Assembly: GCF_025602895.1 (NCBI RefSeq)
Contig: NW_026516403.1
Location: forward strand, 1 to 56,819
Direction of reading: 5' to 3'
Length of the DNA stretch: 56,819 nt
Source: Polychytrium aggregatum
Taxonomy: Eukaryota > Chytridiomycota > Chytridiomycetes > Polychytriales
The notes beneath the pieces are model-generated. The model searched no databases. It saw nothing but the letters and a program-made list of their open reading frames with translations, and had not been told where the DNA came from. Of the stretch, positions 40,801 to 50,074 are shown piece by piece. The translations under genes and the position numbers were made by a program. The first letter of the stretch is position 1. Each line of letters begins with the position of its first letter.

Positions 40801-41660
40801 GGCGGGAGTTCCTTGAGTTCGTTGAAGGCATCGCGGTACTTTGCGATGATGGATCGGTGTTCGGGGGTCAGTGGTTCGAGGACACGGGCAAGTTGGGCAA
40901 CGGGGTCGTAGGGTTCAACAGCAACTGTATTCAAGTCACTGCTCAGAGTACAAACATACACGGCGCCGGGAGTCGAAGCCAGTGCGTTGATCTGCTGGGT
41001 CGACATGTGGTACTGGGATCGGAGTTCGAGGGTCGTGAGTGGCATTCCGGTGTCGGGTCGCGATGCCGTCCAAGTGTGGTGCTTCCCGTCGATCGAGAAC
41101 TTGATTCGGTTGGAGGGCCAGTCGATCTCGGGGTTGGTCTGGTCGAGCCAGTTCTTGCCGAGGATAACGTCCCAGGTGAGTGGCGCGGTGAAGAGGTTGA
41201 TGCGGGCGTGGTAGTCGTGGATGGTGAGGTCGACGGGATCGGTGACGGAGGACGGGAAGGACTTGCCGTTGGGCATCGTGACGGCGTTGGCGGTGGTCTT
41301 GGTTCGAAGGTCGAGGGTCGAGGCGAGGGTCTCGGAGATGTGCGAGTTGGTCGCACCAGGGTCGATGAGGACGGTGATCGGGGAGCCGTTGAGGGTGGCG
41401 TCGATCACAAGCAGTCCCTTGCCGTGGTTGGCGGCAATGCGGTGGGGTTCGTCGATGAGAGAGTTGATCAGGTGAGGTCCGGTGGCGAGAGTCAATAGTT
41501 CAGCGTCGGGGGTCGGAGTCGGATGGCGGCAACTCGCCGGGTCCTTCAGAGGTCGTAGTATCCAGGGGTTGCCGCCTCGTCGTTTCCCTGATCTTCGTAG
41601 AAGGTGGCCTGGTCGGCGGTCTCGACGATGGCGTTGATGCGGGGCTGGTTCAAGGGACAT
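37851..41660 (-). CDS. pol: B4 Pol
   Basis: 1269-codon frame, entry expected at the GGGAAAC at 41582-41588. All protease, RT, RNase H, integrase and chromodomain motifs match B3. Arg at position 297 instead of Gln. No stops or indels. Confidence 0.95.
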   Translation of the reverse strand: MSLEPAPHQRHRRDRRPGHLLRRSGKRRGGNPWILRPLKDPASCRHPTPTPDAELLTLATGPHLINSLIDEPHRIAANHGKGLLVIDATLNGSPITVLIDPGATNSHISETLASTLDLRTKTTANAVTMPNGKSFPSSVTDPVDLTIHDYHARINLFTAPLTWDVILGKNWLDQTNPEIDWPSNRIKFSIDGKHHTWTASRPDTGMPLTTLELRSQYHMSTQQINALASTPGAVYVCTLSSDLNTVAVEPYDPVAQLARVLEPLTPEHRSIIAKYRDAFNELKELPPHRPGIDMNIRLDDSAKPTWSSLYQMSAEELARLKDELDRLLRIGHIRKSVSPFGAPIFWVKQGDKFRLVFDFRALNKITVKDRTALPNMREIIDRLSKCRVFSKLDLQRGFHQIRIADADTPKTAFRTKYGHFEWLVMPFGLANSPSVFQAAMNDIFREFIDDFVFVYIDDILIASEDEDQHIRHIELVLDKIHRHGFKIRPEKCSFFNSTVTYLGFIIGEGRIQVHPSRIDAIKNYPRPTTEHELRSFLGLTNTIMSFVPGYAALAGPLSTLITTRSANSTKSVVWDDNAIAAFEQLKLLSPQSLHMVNPDKDIHLFTDWSESSASIGGWIGQDMDGSGTVRPIAFNSQKLHGSELNYSPYNGELLSITRHLDKFKNYLVGRKVFLHTDQKALKHILDSKTLNKRQQRAIDTMLDFDLEIQWIPGSWNKVADVLSRTPTAISKAVQVSIINAIVNLGPSPDDLLDTIRTQYSSDPILSALISVLRDNSTDGLKPWMKAQLHRFSLRHGILYFDSTRICIPGKDLRISIIKDHHDSVCAAHPGTNTLYKAISTHYYWPAMSKDIAEWVSHCDICQRAKIRRQQAYGHFSRIPVATRKMDTVALDFILGLPPVTDSLSGRTFNSITIFVDSLTKYVVLVPGNKTDSAEDVARQYFRDVFVHFGLAGTFISDHDTRFRSAFWTGLNTLLKTELRIAFAHHHEAAGQVERFVATVAEAIRCSTLALGSRWIDQVPYIQFALNSHSSASTGHSPFFLMHGQHPRTPANTDIIAESNPAAQSIEEMQATLDLVSDNIGKAQDRALYYANRHRRDISYDIGDQVLIDTTAYHFSTDDVTPSKMRMPYLGPFKIIEKIGTTGYRLRLPRTLRFTTELPASALVPYNTPSTDQLVFDEPGPNHNDESVFEAIIGHRINRRRRLPGYRHEFLLRWQGYDPSYDSWAPLAELLDGGLADIHDFLSRNRNLPEMDTLIDLCQAQVQRNSGSKN

Positions 41661-42604
41661 TGCGAGGCGATGTGGCCGAACTTGCGGCAGCGGAAGCAGC
41701 CTCCGTTACGGCGGAGGTACTCCTTCTCGCGGTCGGTGAGCTTCTTGATCGGGCGCATGTCGACGTTGTCGAGGTCCATGGCGTTGGGGTCACGTGCGGG
41801 AGGCTGGGTCGGCTGGAAGGCGGGACGAGGAGGACGGACCATTGGGCGGAACTGCGGCTGACCAGGTGGAGCGCGGAAGAGAGGAGGTCGCTGGAACTGG
41901 AGCTCGCGGAAGGGTTGATCGCGGAACTGAGTGCGAGCGGGCTGCTGCATCAGGGGTTGCGATTGACCCATAATGGACTCGTATCGCTCGGCGAGGGCCA
42001 TGGCATCTTCGAGGGTGGCTGTGTTGGAGTCAAGCTTCCATTCGACTTCGATGCGCACCCTGTGCTTGAGCTTGGTGAGGTAGCGCTGCAGGTTCTGGCG
42101 GTTGTTGCTGAAGTGGGGCAGCTCGAGGAGGAGATCGCGGAAGCGAGAGTTGAACTGCTCGACGGAGCCGGTGTGGCGCAGTGCTTCGAACTCATCCTCG
42201 GTGGTGCGCAGCGAGGTGGACGGAAGGAAGGTGTCGCGGACGAGGGACAGGACGGCGGCCGGGGTCAGGTTGTCGAGTTGCTTGCCCTGGGACCAGAGGC
42301 GCCACCAGGTCTTGGCCTTGCCCTTGAGGTTCATGGCGACGGTGGCGACAGCGGTGGCGTCATCGAGACTGTGGAAGGCAATGTACTCGGTCATTGAGAA
42401 GACAAACTCGTCAACGACAGCAGCCTTACGCTCGCCAGTGAAGGCGTCGGGGAGCGGGATCTTGGGACGCTTGAAACCGGGAGGGACCGTGGGGAGATTC
42501 GGCTGGGCGGTCAGGGCGGAGAGGACCAGGGCGCGGTCCTCGAGCGATAGTTGTTCAAGGGCCTGGAGACAGGCATTGACGGCGGGATCGTCCGATGCTA
42601 CCAT
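41546..42604 (-). CDS. gag: B4 Gag
   Basis: 352 residues, Asp5, otherwise as B3. One silent change (TGT to TGC reading at the last knuckle cysteine region, near 41660) is private to this copy. ATG at the LTR/PBS junction. Confidence 0.95.
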   Translation of the reverse strand: MVASDDPAVNACLQALEQLSLEDRALVLSALTAQPNLPTVPPGFKRPKIPLPDAFTGERKAAVVDEFVFSMTEYIAFHSLDDATAVATVAMNLKGKAKTWWRLWSQGKQLDNLTPAAVLSLVRDTFLPSTSLRTTEDEFEALRHTGSVEQFNSRFRDLLLELPHFSNNRQNLQRYLTKLKHRVRIEVEWKLDSNTATLEDAMALAERYESIMGQSQPLMQQPARTQFRDQPFRELQFQRPPLFRAPPGQPQFRPMVRPPRPAFQPTQPPARDPNAMDLDNVDMRPIKKLTDREKEYLRRNGGCFRCRKFGHIASQCPLNQPRINAIVETADQATFYEDQGNDEAATPGYYDL

Positions 42605-43069
42605 GTCAGATCACGGGATCAAGAGGAGATCAAAAGAAAAAGATAGAGAAGGGTTTTATTGATCTTAGCGAGGCTAGGATCTAGAGTCAAGTGTGTCTGG
42701 GGTCGAAGGTGATGACCAGAAACATGAGCGGGTGAAGGCGGGCTATTTATCTGTCTGGCGGTCCCGGAGGCGAAGCCTGCCGCAGCGGGGGCGAAGCAGC
42801 GGAGGCGGCGGGACAGCAGCCAGGCAGCAACGGCTAACCGGAGAAACATGTGAAAGTCTGACAAATGCTCGGTGGCTGACAAATGCGGGTGACACAGCGT
42901 CTGACTAATGCATGGTCGATGACAAATGCAGGGAAAACAGAGCGGCGTGTGCAACATGAGAGCAAGGAAAAAGGAAAGGCGTCACAGGACAAAGGAAAAG
43001 GAAAGTGTGCGACGCAAACAGTGACACAAGTGCGACGGTGCAGCTAGGCGGGCAGAGCGATCTGTGACA
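42604..43069 (-). repeat. B4 5' LTR
   Basis: 466 bp. Its promoter fires away from B5; only 351 bases of E separate this LTR from the B5 5' LTR. Confidence 0.95.
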
Positions 43070-43420
43070 GCGATAGTCGACGCACATCCTGAGATCACCT
43101 TCTTTCTTCTTGACAAAGAGCACTGGTGCACCATACGGTGACTGGCTCGGGCGGATGAACCCATGGGCGAGGAGGTCATCCAACTGGCGCTTGAGTTCGT
43201 CCATCTCCGTCAGCGACAGTTGGTACGTCGGTCTTGACGGAGGCGACGAGCCTGGTTCGATGTCGATGCGATGATCGACGGTGCGTTGGGGTGGCAGGCA
43301 TTGTGGCAACTGGTCGGGGAATACGTCCTTGTACTCGTCGAGCAGCTTGGTCACCACAGGCGGGGGACCGGGACCGGCTTGGTCGGTGTCGTCGACCTCA
43401 CGCACGACACAGAGGAACGA
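43070..43420 (-). pseudogene. E pol fragment: protease-RT linker and RT N-terminus
   Basis: Encodes SFLCVVREVDD, the DVFPDQLP and DHRIDIEPG motifs, the LLAHGFIRPS and GAPVLFVKKK motifs and ends at MCVDYR where B4 enters. It follows IKKDTSF from 49145 in frame when B5 is removed and continues as ALNKQ at 37350 when B4 is removed. It lies between two divergent B promoters. Confidence 0.93.
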
Positions 43421-43886
43421 TGTCACAGATCGCTCTGCCCGCCTAGCTGCACCGTCGCACTTGTGTCACTGTTTGCGTCGCACACTTTCCTTTTCCTTTG
43501 TCCTGTGACGCCTTTCCTTTTTCCTTGCTCTCATGTTGCACACGCCGCTCTGTTTTCCCTGCATTTGTCATCGACCATGCATTAGTCAGACGCTGTGTCA
43601 CCCGCATTTGTCAGCCACCGAGCATTTGTCAGACTTTCACATGTTTCTCCGGTTAGCCGTTGCTGCCTGGCTGCTGTCCCGCCGCCTCCGCTGCTTCGCC
43701 CCCGCTGCGGCAGGCTTCGCCTCCGGGACCGCCAGACAGATAAATAGCCCGCCTTCACCCGCTCATGTTTCTGGTCATCACCTTCGACCCCAGACACACT
43801 TGACTCTAGATCCTAGCCTCGCTAAGATCAATAAAACCCTTCTCTATCTTTTTCTTTTGATCTCCTCTTGATCCCGTGATCTGACA
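43421..43886 (+). repeat. B5 5' LTR
   Basis: 466 bp; matches 48674-49139. Confidence 0.95.
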
Positions 43887-44944
43887 TGGTAGCATCGGAC
43901 GATCCCGCCGTCAATGCCTGTCTCCAGGCCCTTGAACAACTATCGCTCGAGGACCGCGCCCTGGTCCTCTCCGCCCTGACCGCCCAGCCGAATCTCCCCA
44001 CGGTCCCTCCCGGTTTCAAGCGTCCCAAGATCCCGCTCCCCGACGCCTTCACTGGCGAGCGTAAGGCTGCTGTCGTTGACGAGTTTGTCTTCTCAATGAC
44101 CGAGTACATTGCCTTCCACAGTCTCGATGACGCCACCGCTGTCGCCACCGTCGCCATGAACCTCAAGGGCAAGGCCAAGACCTGGTGGCGCCTCTGGTCC
44201 CAGGGCAAGCAACTCGACAACCTGACCCCGGCCGCCGTCCTGTCCCTCGTCCGCGACACCTTCCTTCCGTCCACCTCGCTGCGCACCACCGAGGATGAGT
44301 TCGAAGCACTGCGCCACACCGGCTCCGTCGAGCAGTTCAACTCTCGCTTCCGCGATCTCCTCCTCGAGCTGCCCCACTTCAGCAACAACCGCCAGAACCT
44401 GCAGCGCTACCTCACCAAGCTCAAGCACAGGGTGCGCATCGAAGTCGAATGGAAGCTTGACTCCAACACAGCCACCCTCGAAGATGCCATGGCCCTCGCC
44501 GAGCGATACGAGTCCATTATGGGTCAATCGCAACCCCTGATGCAGCAGCCCGCTCGCACTCAGTTCCGCGATCAACCCTTCCGCGAGCTCCAGTTCCAGC
44601 GACCTCCTCTCTTCCGCGCTCCACCTGGTCAGCCGCAGTTCCGCCCAATGGTCCGTCCTCCTCGTCCCGCCTTCCAGCCGACCCAGCCTCCCGCACGTGA
44701 CCCCAACGCCATGGACCTCGACAACGTCGACATGCGCCCGATCAAGAAGCTCACCGACCGCGAGAAGGAGTACCTCCGCCGTAACGGAGGCTGCTTCCGC
44801 TGCCGCAAGTTCGGCCACATCGCCTCGCAGTGTCCCTTGAACCAGCCCCGCATCAACGCCATCGTCGAGACCGCCGACCAGGCCACCTTCTACGAAGATC
44901 AGGGAAACGACGAGGCGGCAACCCCTGGATACTACGACCTCTGA
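43886..44944 (+). CDS. gag: B5 Gag
   Basis: 352 residues, Asp5, otherwise as B3 Gag. ATG at the LTR/PBS junction, heptamer at 44902-44908. Confidence 0.95.
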   Translation: MVASDDPAVNACLQALEQLSLEDRALVLSALTAQPNLPTVPPGFKRPKIPLPDAFTGERKAAVVDEFVFSMTEYIAFHSLDDATAVATVAMNLKGKAKTWWRLWSQGKQLDNLTPAAVLSLVRDTFLPSTSLRTTEDEFEALRHTGSVEQFNSRFRDLLLELPHFSNNRQNLQRYLTKLKHRVRIEVEWKLDSNTATLEDAMALAERYESIMGQSQPLMQQPARTQFRDQPFRELQFQRPPLFRAPPGQPQFRPMVRPPRPAFQPTQPPARDPNAMDLDNVDMRPIKKLTDREKEYLRRNGGCFRCRKFGHIASQCPLNQPRINAIVETADQATFYEDQGNDEAATPGYYDL

Positions 44945-47900
44945 AGGACCCGGCGAGTTGCCGCCATCCGACTCCGACCCCCGACGCTGAACTATTGACT
45001 CTCGCCACCGGACCTCACCTGATCAACTCTCTCATCGACGAACCCCACCGCATTGCCGCCAACCACGGCAAGGGACTGCTTGTGATCGACGCCACCCTCA
45101 ACGGCTCCCCGATCACCGTCCTCATCGACCCTGGTGCGACCAACTCGCACATCTCCGAGACCCTCGCCTCGACCCTCGACCTTCGAACCAAGACCACCGC
45201 CAACGCCGTCACGATGCCCAACGGCAAGTCCTTCCCGTCCTCCGTCACCGATCCCGTCGACCTCACCATCCACGACTACCACGCCCGCATCAACCTCTTC
45301 ACCGCGCCACTCACCTGGGACGTTATCCTCGGCAAGAACTGGCTCGACCAGACCAACCCCGAGATCGACTGGCCCTCCAACCGAATCAAGTTCTCGATCG
45401 ACGGGAAGCACCACACTTGGACGGCATCGCGACCCGACACCGGAATGCCACTCACGACCCTCGAACTCCGATCCCAGTACCACATGTCGACCCAGCAGAT
45501 CAACGCACTGGCTTCGACTCCCGGCGCCGTGTATGTTTGTACTCTGAGCAGTGACTTGAATACAGTTGCTGTTGAACCCTACGACCCCGTTGCCCAACTT
45601 GCCCGTGTCCTCGAACCACTGACCCCCGAACACCGATCCATCATCGCAAAGTACCGCGATGCCTTCAACGAACTCAAGGAACTCCCGCCTCACCGACCCG
45701 GCATCGACATGAACATCCGACTCGACGACTCTGCCAAGCCAACCTGGTCGTCGCTCTACCAAATGTCGGCCGAAGAACTCGCTCGTCTCAAAGACGAACT
45801 CGACCGATTGCTCCGGATCGGCCACATCCGCAAGTCCGTCTCGCCCTTCGGCGCACCGATCTTCTGGGTCAAGCAGGGCGACAAGTTCCGACTCGTCTTT
45901 GACTTCCGCGCCCTCAACAAGATCACCGTCAAGGACCGCACCGCGCTGCCCAACATGCGCGAGATCATCGACCGCCTGTCCAAGTGCCGTGTCTTCTCCA
46001 AGCTCGACTTGCAACGCGGATTCCACCAGATCCGCATTGCCGACGCCGACACCCCCAAGACGGCCTTCAGGACCAAGTACGGCCACTTTGAGTGGCTTGT
46101 GATGCCCTTCGGCCTCGCCAACAGTCCCTCCGTGTTCCAAGCCGCGATGAACGACATCTTCCGCGAGTTCATCGACGACTTTGTGTTCGTCTACATCGAC
46201 GACATCCTGATCGCATCCGAGGACGAGGACCAGCACATCCGCCACATCGAACTGGTCCTCGACAAGATCCACCGACACGGCTTCAAGATCCGACCCGAGA
46301 AGTGTTCGTTCTTCAACTCGACCGTCACCTATCTCGGCTTCATCATCGGCGAAGGACGCATCCAAGTGCATCCCTCGCGCATCGACGCCATCAAGAACTA
46401 CCCGCGACCAACGACCGAACACGAACTCCGCAGCTTCCTCGGCTTGACCAACACCATCATGAGCTTTGTCCCTGGCTACGCTGCCCTCGCCGGTCCACTC
46501 TCGACTCTGATCACCACCCGCTCCGCCAACTCGACCAAGTCCGTCGTCTGGGACGACAACGCCATCGCCGCCTTCGAGCAGCTCAAGTTGCTCTCGCCTC
46601 AGTCGCTGCACATGGTCAACCCGGACAAGGACATTCACCTCTTCACCGACTGGTCCGAGTCAAGCGCATCGATTGGTGGATGGATCGGGCAGGACATGGA
46701 CGGATCCGGCACGGTGCGCCCCATCGCTTTCAACTCGCAGAAACTGCACGGATCCGAACTCAACTACTCGCCCTACAACGGCGAGCTGCTGTCGATCACC
46801 CGCCACCTCGACAAGTTCAAGAACTACCTCGTCGGCCGCAAAGTCTTCCTCCACACCGACCAGAAGGCGCTCAAGCACATCCTCGACTCCAAGACCCTCA
46901 ACAAGCGCCAACAGCGAGCCATCGACACGATGCTGGACTTTGACCTCGAGATCCAGTGGATCCCCGGCTCGTGGAACAAGGTCGCCGACGTGCTCTCGCG
47001 CACACCGACAGCCATCTCCAAGGCCGTCCAAGTCTCGATCATCAACGCGATTGTCAACCTCGGACCCTCGCCCGACGATCTCTTGGACACCATCCGCACT
47101 CAGTACAGCTCCGACCCGATCCTGTCAGCACTGATCTCGGTCCTCCGCGACAACTCGACCGACGGACTCAAGCCGTGGATGAAGGCACAGCTGCACCGCT
47201 TCTCACTTCGACACGGGATTCTCTACTTCGACTCGACCCGCATCTGCATCCCCGGCAAGGACCTCCGCATCTCGATCATCAAGGACCACCACGACTCTGT
47301 CTGTGCAGCTCACCCCGGCACCAACACGCTCTACAAGGCCATCTCGACACACTACTACTGGCCCGCCATGTCCAAGGACATTGCCGAGTGGGTCTCGCAC
47401 TGCGACATCTGCCAGCGAGCCAAGATCCGACGACAACAAGCATACGGTCACTTCTCCCGGATCCCTGTGGCCACCCGCAAGATGGACACTGTCGCCCTCG
47501 ACTTCATCCTCGGACTCCCGCCTGTCACGGACTCACTCTCGGGACGCACCTTCAACTCGATCACGATCTTTGTCGACTCCCTCACCAAGTACGTCGTCCT
47601 GGTTCCTGGCAACAAGACCGACTCGGCCGAAGACGTCGCCCGCCAGTACTTCCGCGATGTCTTTGTGCACTTTGGACTCGCCGGCACTTTCATCTCGGAT
47701 CACGACACACGCTTCCGGTCGGCCTTCTGGACAGGACTTAACACTCTGCTCAAGACCGAACTCCGGATCGCCTTTGCCCACCACCACGAGGCCGCCGGAC
47801 AAGTCGAACGCTTTGTGGCAACCGTCGCCGAGGCCATCCGCTGTTCGACTCTGGCCCTCGGCTCCCGCTGGATCGATCAAGTGCCATACATCCAGTTCGC

Positions 47901-48639
47901 GCTCAACTCACACAGCTCAGCTTCGACTGGACATTCGCCCTTCTTCCTGATGCACGGTCAGCATCCTCGCACTCCTGCCAACACCGACATCATCGCCGAG
48001 TCCAACCCTGCAGCACAGTCGATCGAGGAGATGCAAGCGACTCTGGACTTGGTCTCGGACAACATCGGCAAGGCCCAGGACCGGGCCCTGTACTACGCCA
48101 ACCGACATCGACGCGATATCAGCTACGACATTGGCGACCAAGTCCTGATCGACACGACCGCGTATCACTTCAGCACGGACGACGTCACACCCTCCAAGAT
48201 GCGGATGCCGTACTTGGGACCCTTCAAGATCATCGAGAAGATCGGAACGACTGGATATCGACTTCGACTCCCGAGGACCCTCCGATTTACAACCGAACTC
48301 CCCGCTTCCGCCCTCGTCCCCTACAACACACCATCGACCGACCAACTTGTGTTTGATGAACCCGGACCCAACCACAACGACGAATCAGTGTTCGAAGCGA
48401 TCATTGGACACAGGATCAACCGACGACGTCGACTTCCTGGATATCGACACGAGTTCTTGCTCCGCTGGCAGGGATACGACCCATCTTACGACTCGTGGGC
48501 ACCACTGGCCGAACTCTTGGATGGAGGACTCGCAGATATCCACGACTTCCTCAGCCGCAACCGCAACCTTCCGGAAATGGACACACTGATCGACCTTTGC
48601 CAAGCACAAGTGCAACGCAACTCGGGATCGAAAAATTGA
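44830..48639 (+). CDS. pol: B5 Pol
   Basis: 1269-codon frame with every motif described for B3; Arg297. Entry by -1 frameshift after 44908. Intact. Confidence 0.95.
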   Translation: MSLEPAPHQRHRRDRRPGHLLRRSGKRRGGNPWILRPLKDPASCRHPTPTPDAELLTLATGPHLINSLIDEPHRIAANHGKGLLVIDATLNGSPITVLIDPGATNSHISETLASTLDLRTKTTANAVTMPNGKSFPSSVTDPVDLTIHDYHARINLFTAPLTWDVILGKNWLDQTNPEIDWPSNRIKFSIDGKHHTWTASRPDTGMPLTTLELRSQYHMSTQQINALASTPGAVYVCTLSSDLNTVAVEPYDPVAQLARVLEPLTPEHRSIIAKYRDAFNELKELPPHRPGIDMNIRLDDSAKPTWSSLYQMSAEELARLKDELDRLLRIGHIRKSVSPFGAPIFWVKQGDKFRLVFDFRALNKITVKDRTALPNMREIIDRLSKCRVFSKLDLQRGFHQIRIADADTPKTAFRTKYGHFEWLVMPFGLANSPSVFQAAMNDIFREFIDDFVFVYIDDILIASEDEDQHIRHIELVLDKIHRHGFKIRPEKCSFFNSTVTYLGFIIGEGRIQVHPSRIDAIKNYPRPTTEHELRSFLGLTNTIMSFVPGYAALAGPLSTLITTRSANSTKSVVWDDNAIAAFEQLKLLSPQSLHMVNPDKDIHLFTDWSESSASIGGWIGQDMDGSGTVRPIAFNSQKLHGSELNYSPYNGELLSITRHLDKFKNYLVGRKVFLHTDQKALKHILDSKTLNKRQQRAIDTMLDFDLEIQWIPGSWNKVADVLSRTPTAISKAVQVSIINAIVNLGPSPDDLLDTIRTQYSSDPILSALISVLRDNSTDGLKPWMKAQLHRFSLRHGILYFDSTRICIPGKDLRISIIKDHHDSVCAAHPGTNTLYKAISTHYYWPAMSKDIAEWVSHCDICQRAKIRRQQAYGHFSRIPVATRKMDTVALDFILGLPPVTDSLSGRTFNSITIFVDSLTKYVVLVPGNKTDSAEDVARQYFRDVFVHFGLAGTFISDHDTRFRSAFWTGLNTLLKTELRIAFAHHHEAAGQVERFVATVAEAIRCSTLALGSRWIDQVPYIQFALNSHSSASTGHSPFFLMHGQHPRTPANTDIIAESNPAAQSIEEMQATLDLVSDNIGKAQDRALYYANRHRRDISYDIGDQVLIDTTAYHFSTDDVTPSKMRMPYLGPFKIIEKIGTTGYRLRLPRTLRFTTELPASALVPYNTPSTDQLVFDEPGPNHNDESVFEAIIGHRINRRRRLPGYRHEFLLRWQGYDPSYDSWAPLAELLDGGLADIHDFLSRNRNLPEMDTLIDLCQAQVQRNSGSKN

Positions 48640-48673
48640 TGGTTTGACTTGAGCACAATTTTTCTGGGGGGGA

Positions 48674-49139
48674 TGTCACAGATCGCTCTGCCCGCCTAGC
48701 TGCACCGTCGCACTTGTGTCACTGTTTGCGTCGCACACTTTCCTTTTCCTTTGTCCTGTGACGCCTTTCCTTTTTCCTTGCTCTCATGTTGCACACGCCG
48801 CTCTGTTTTCCCTGCATTTGTCATCGACCATGCATTAGTCAGACGCTGTGTCACCCGCATTTGTCAGCCACCGAGCATTTGTCAGACTTTCACATGTTTC
48901 TCCGGTTAGCCGTTGCTGCCTGGCTGCTGTCCCGCCGCCTCCGCTGCTTCGCCCCCGCTGCGGCAGGCTTCGCCTCCGGGACCGCCAGACAGATAAATAG
49001 CCCGCCTTCACCCGCTCATGTTTCTGGTCATCACCTTCGACCCCAGACACACTTGACTCTAGATCCTAGCCTCGCTAAGATCAATAAAACCCTTCTCTAT
49101 CTTTTTCTTTTGATCTCCTCTTGATCCCGTGATCTGACA
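48674..49139 (+). repeat. B5 3' LTR
   Basis: 466 bp, preceded by GGGGGGGA. Confidence 0.95.
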
Positions 49140-50074
49140 AACGACGTGTCCTTCTTGATCAGCCTCTTGAATTGCATGGCTGAGAGGAGAGGTGGCATGT
49201 TGGGTGAGGCCATGCCCTGCAGGACAATGTCAGGGCCAACACGGACAGTGCGGCCTTTCCAGTCGACGACTGGAGTCGGCTCGGCACGAGCAAGCCAGCT
49301 CATGCCGAGGATGGCATCGAACTTGGTGTCGATCACTTGGAACAACAGGACAGGATGGTACTTGGGATGGAGGGCCACTCGCAGGACCACTTGGTGTGTG
49401 CACTGCTGCACACGATCGTCTGCAAGCGCCACACTCATCGGCGACTTCTTCTTGGTTGCATGTATGTTGAGCTCCTGGAGCAAGCGTCTGCTGACAAAGT
49501 TGCAGCTTGCTCCAGAGTCCACCATCATTCGGACGGTGTGACCTTGGACGGTGGCAGGGAGGTACAGCAGGGACTCTTCATGGTCCTCCTGCACAGCCTC
49601 CTGCACCATGACTTGACTTGGGGGAACGGGCGACACTTGGTCTTGGTTGGCTTCATCACGGCCACTCGGACATTTTGGATAGGGTTCGGCCATTGCGGGG
49701 GCCTGCGGCGTCAGCACGCCATTGCACACGACGTCCACGGCTTGCGGACACATGTCGGAAGCATCCGACACACACGACTTGACAGGGGTGAGGGCACAGG
49801 CGGTCCTGTCCCTCAAGGGTTCTTGATTTTCTTTTTTGTTTTGGTTTTCAATTTTGGTTTTCTCTTCACGTTCGTGGAGAGGCAGGCGGCTTGCGCCACC
49901 ATGCACCTCTCGCACGACGCACAACACTTGGTTTGTTTCTCCTTCGGGGGAGGGGGCGAGGTGAACTTCCTCTGGAGACGCGTGGACTGCATTGAGCAAT
50001 CCACGGCGTTGGTCTCCTACTAGGGCTCCAGAGCCACCTAGTAGGGTCGGCCGTTTCCCGACTTCATGGGGCAC
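49140..50074 (-). pseudogene. E pol, 5' part: protease
   Basis: Begins in the -1 frame over the end of gag; an ATG exists at 50074 but the arrangement points to frameshifting at 50053-50059. A poorly conserved stretch of about 150 residues is followed by a protease with D-S-G-A (VDSGASCNF) and the ILGMSWL motif, then the PPLLSAMQFKRLIKKDTSF segment that runs into B5. It joins 43420 in frame. Severed by B5, otherwise open. Confidence 0.92.
50016..50059 (-). other. E gag-pol -1 frameshift signal
   Basis: GGGAAAC (50059 down to 50053) phased G-GGA-AAC in gag, 7-nt spacer, then an 8-bp stem CCTACTAG/CTAGTAGG (50045-50038 with 50023-50016) stacked, after a 2-nt bulge, on a 4-bp GGCT/AGCC hairpin with CTGG loop. 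The gag stop falls within the stem. Confidence 0.8.

Larger units (their letters stand above)
37351..43069 (-). mobile_element. Intact family B retrotransposon B4
   Basis: 5719 bp, minus strand, 466-bp LTRs, GCGAT duplication (37346-37350, 43070-43074); inserted in E RT right after the CVDYR motif. Gag Asp5 and Pol Arg297. Shares a silent change in the Gag Leu-Thr-Ala segment (ACC) with B5. Forms an inverted pair with B5. Confidence 0.97.
43421..49139 (+). mobile_element. Intact family B retrotransposon B5
   Basis: 5719 bp, plus strand, 466-bp LTRs, AACGA duplication (43416-43420, 49140-49144); inserted in E between protease and RT. Gag Asp5, Pol Arg297. With B4 it makes a near-perfect 5.7-kb inverted repeat around a 351-bp spacer. 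Confidence 0.97.

Noticed and set aside
49800..50074. Host gene in the poorly conserved stretch after E gag
   Set aside because: It is the gag-protease linker in the E pol frame, continuous with the protease and reached by the frameshift site.
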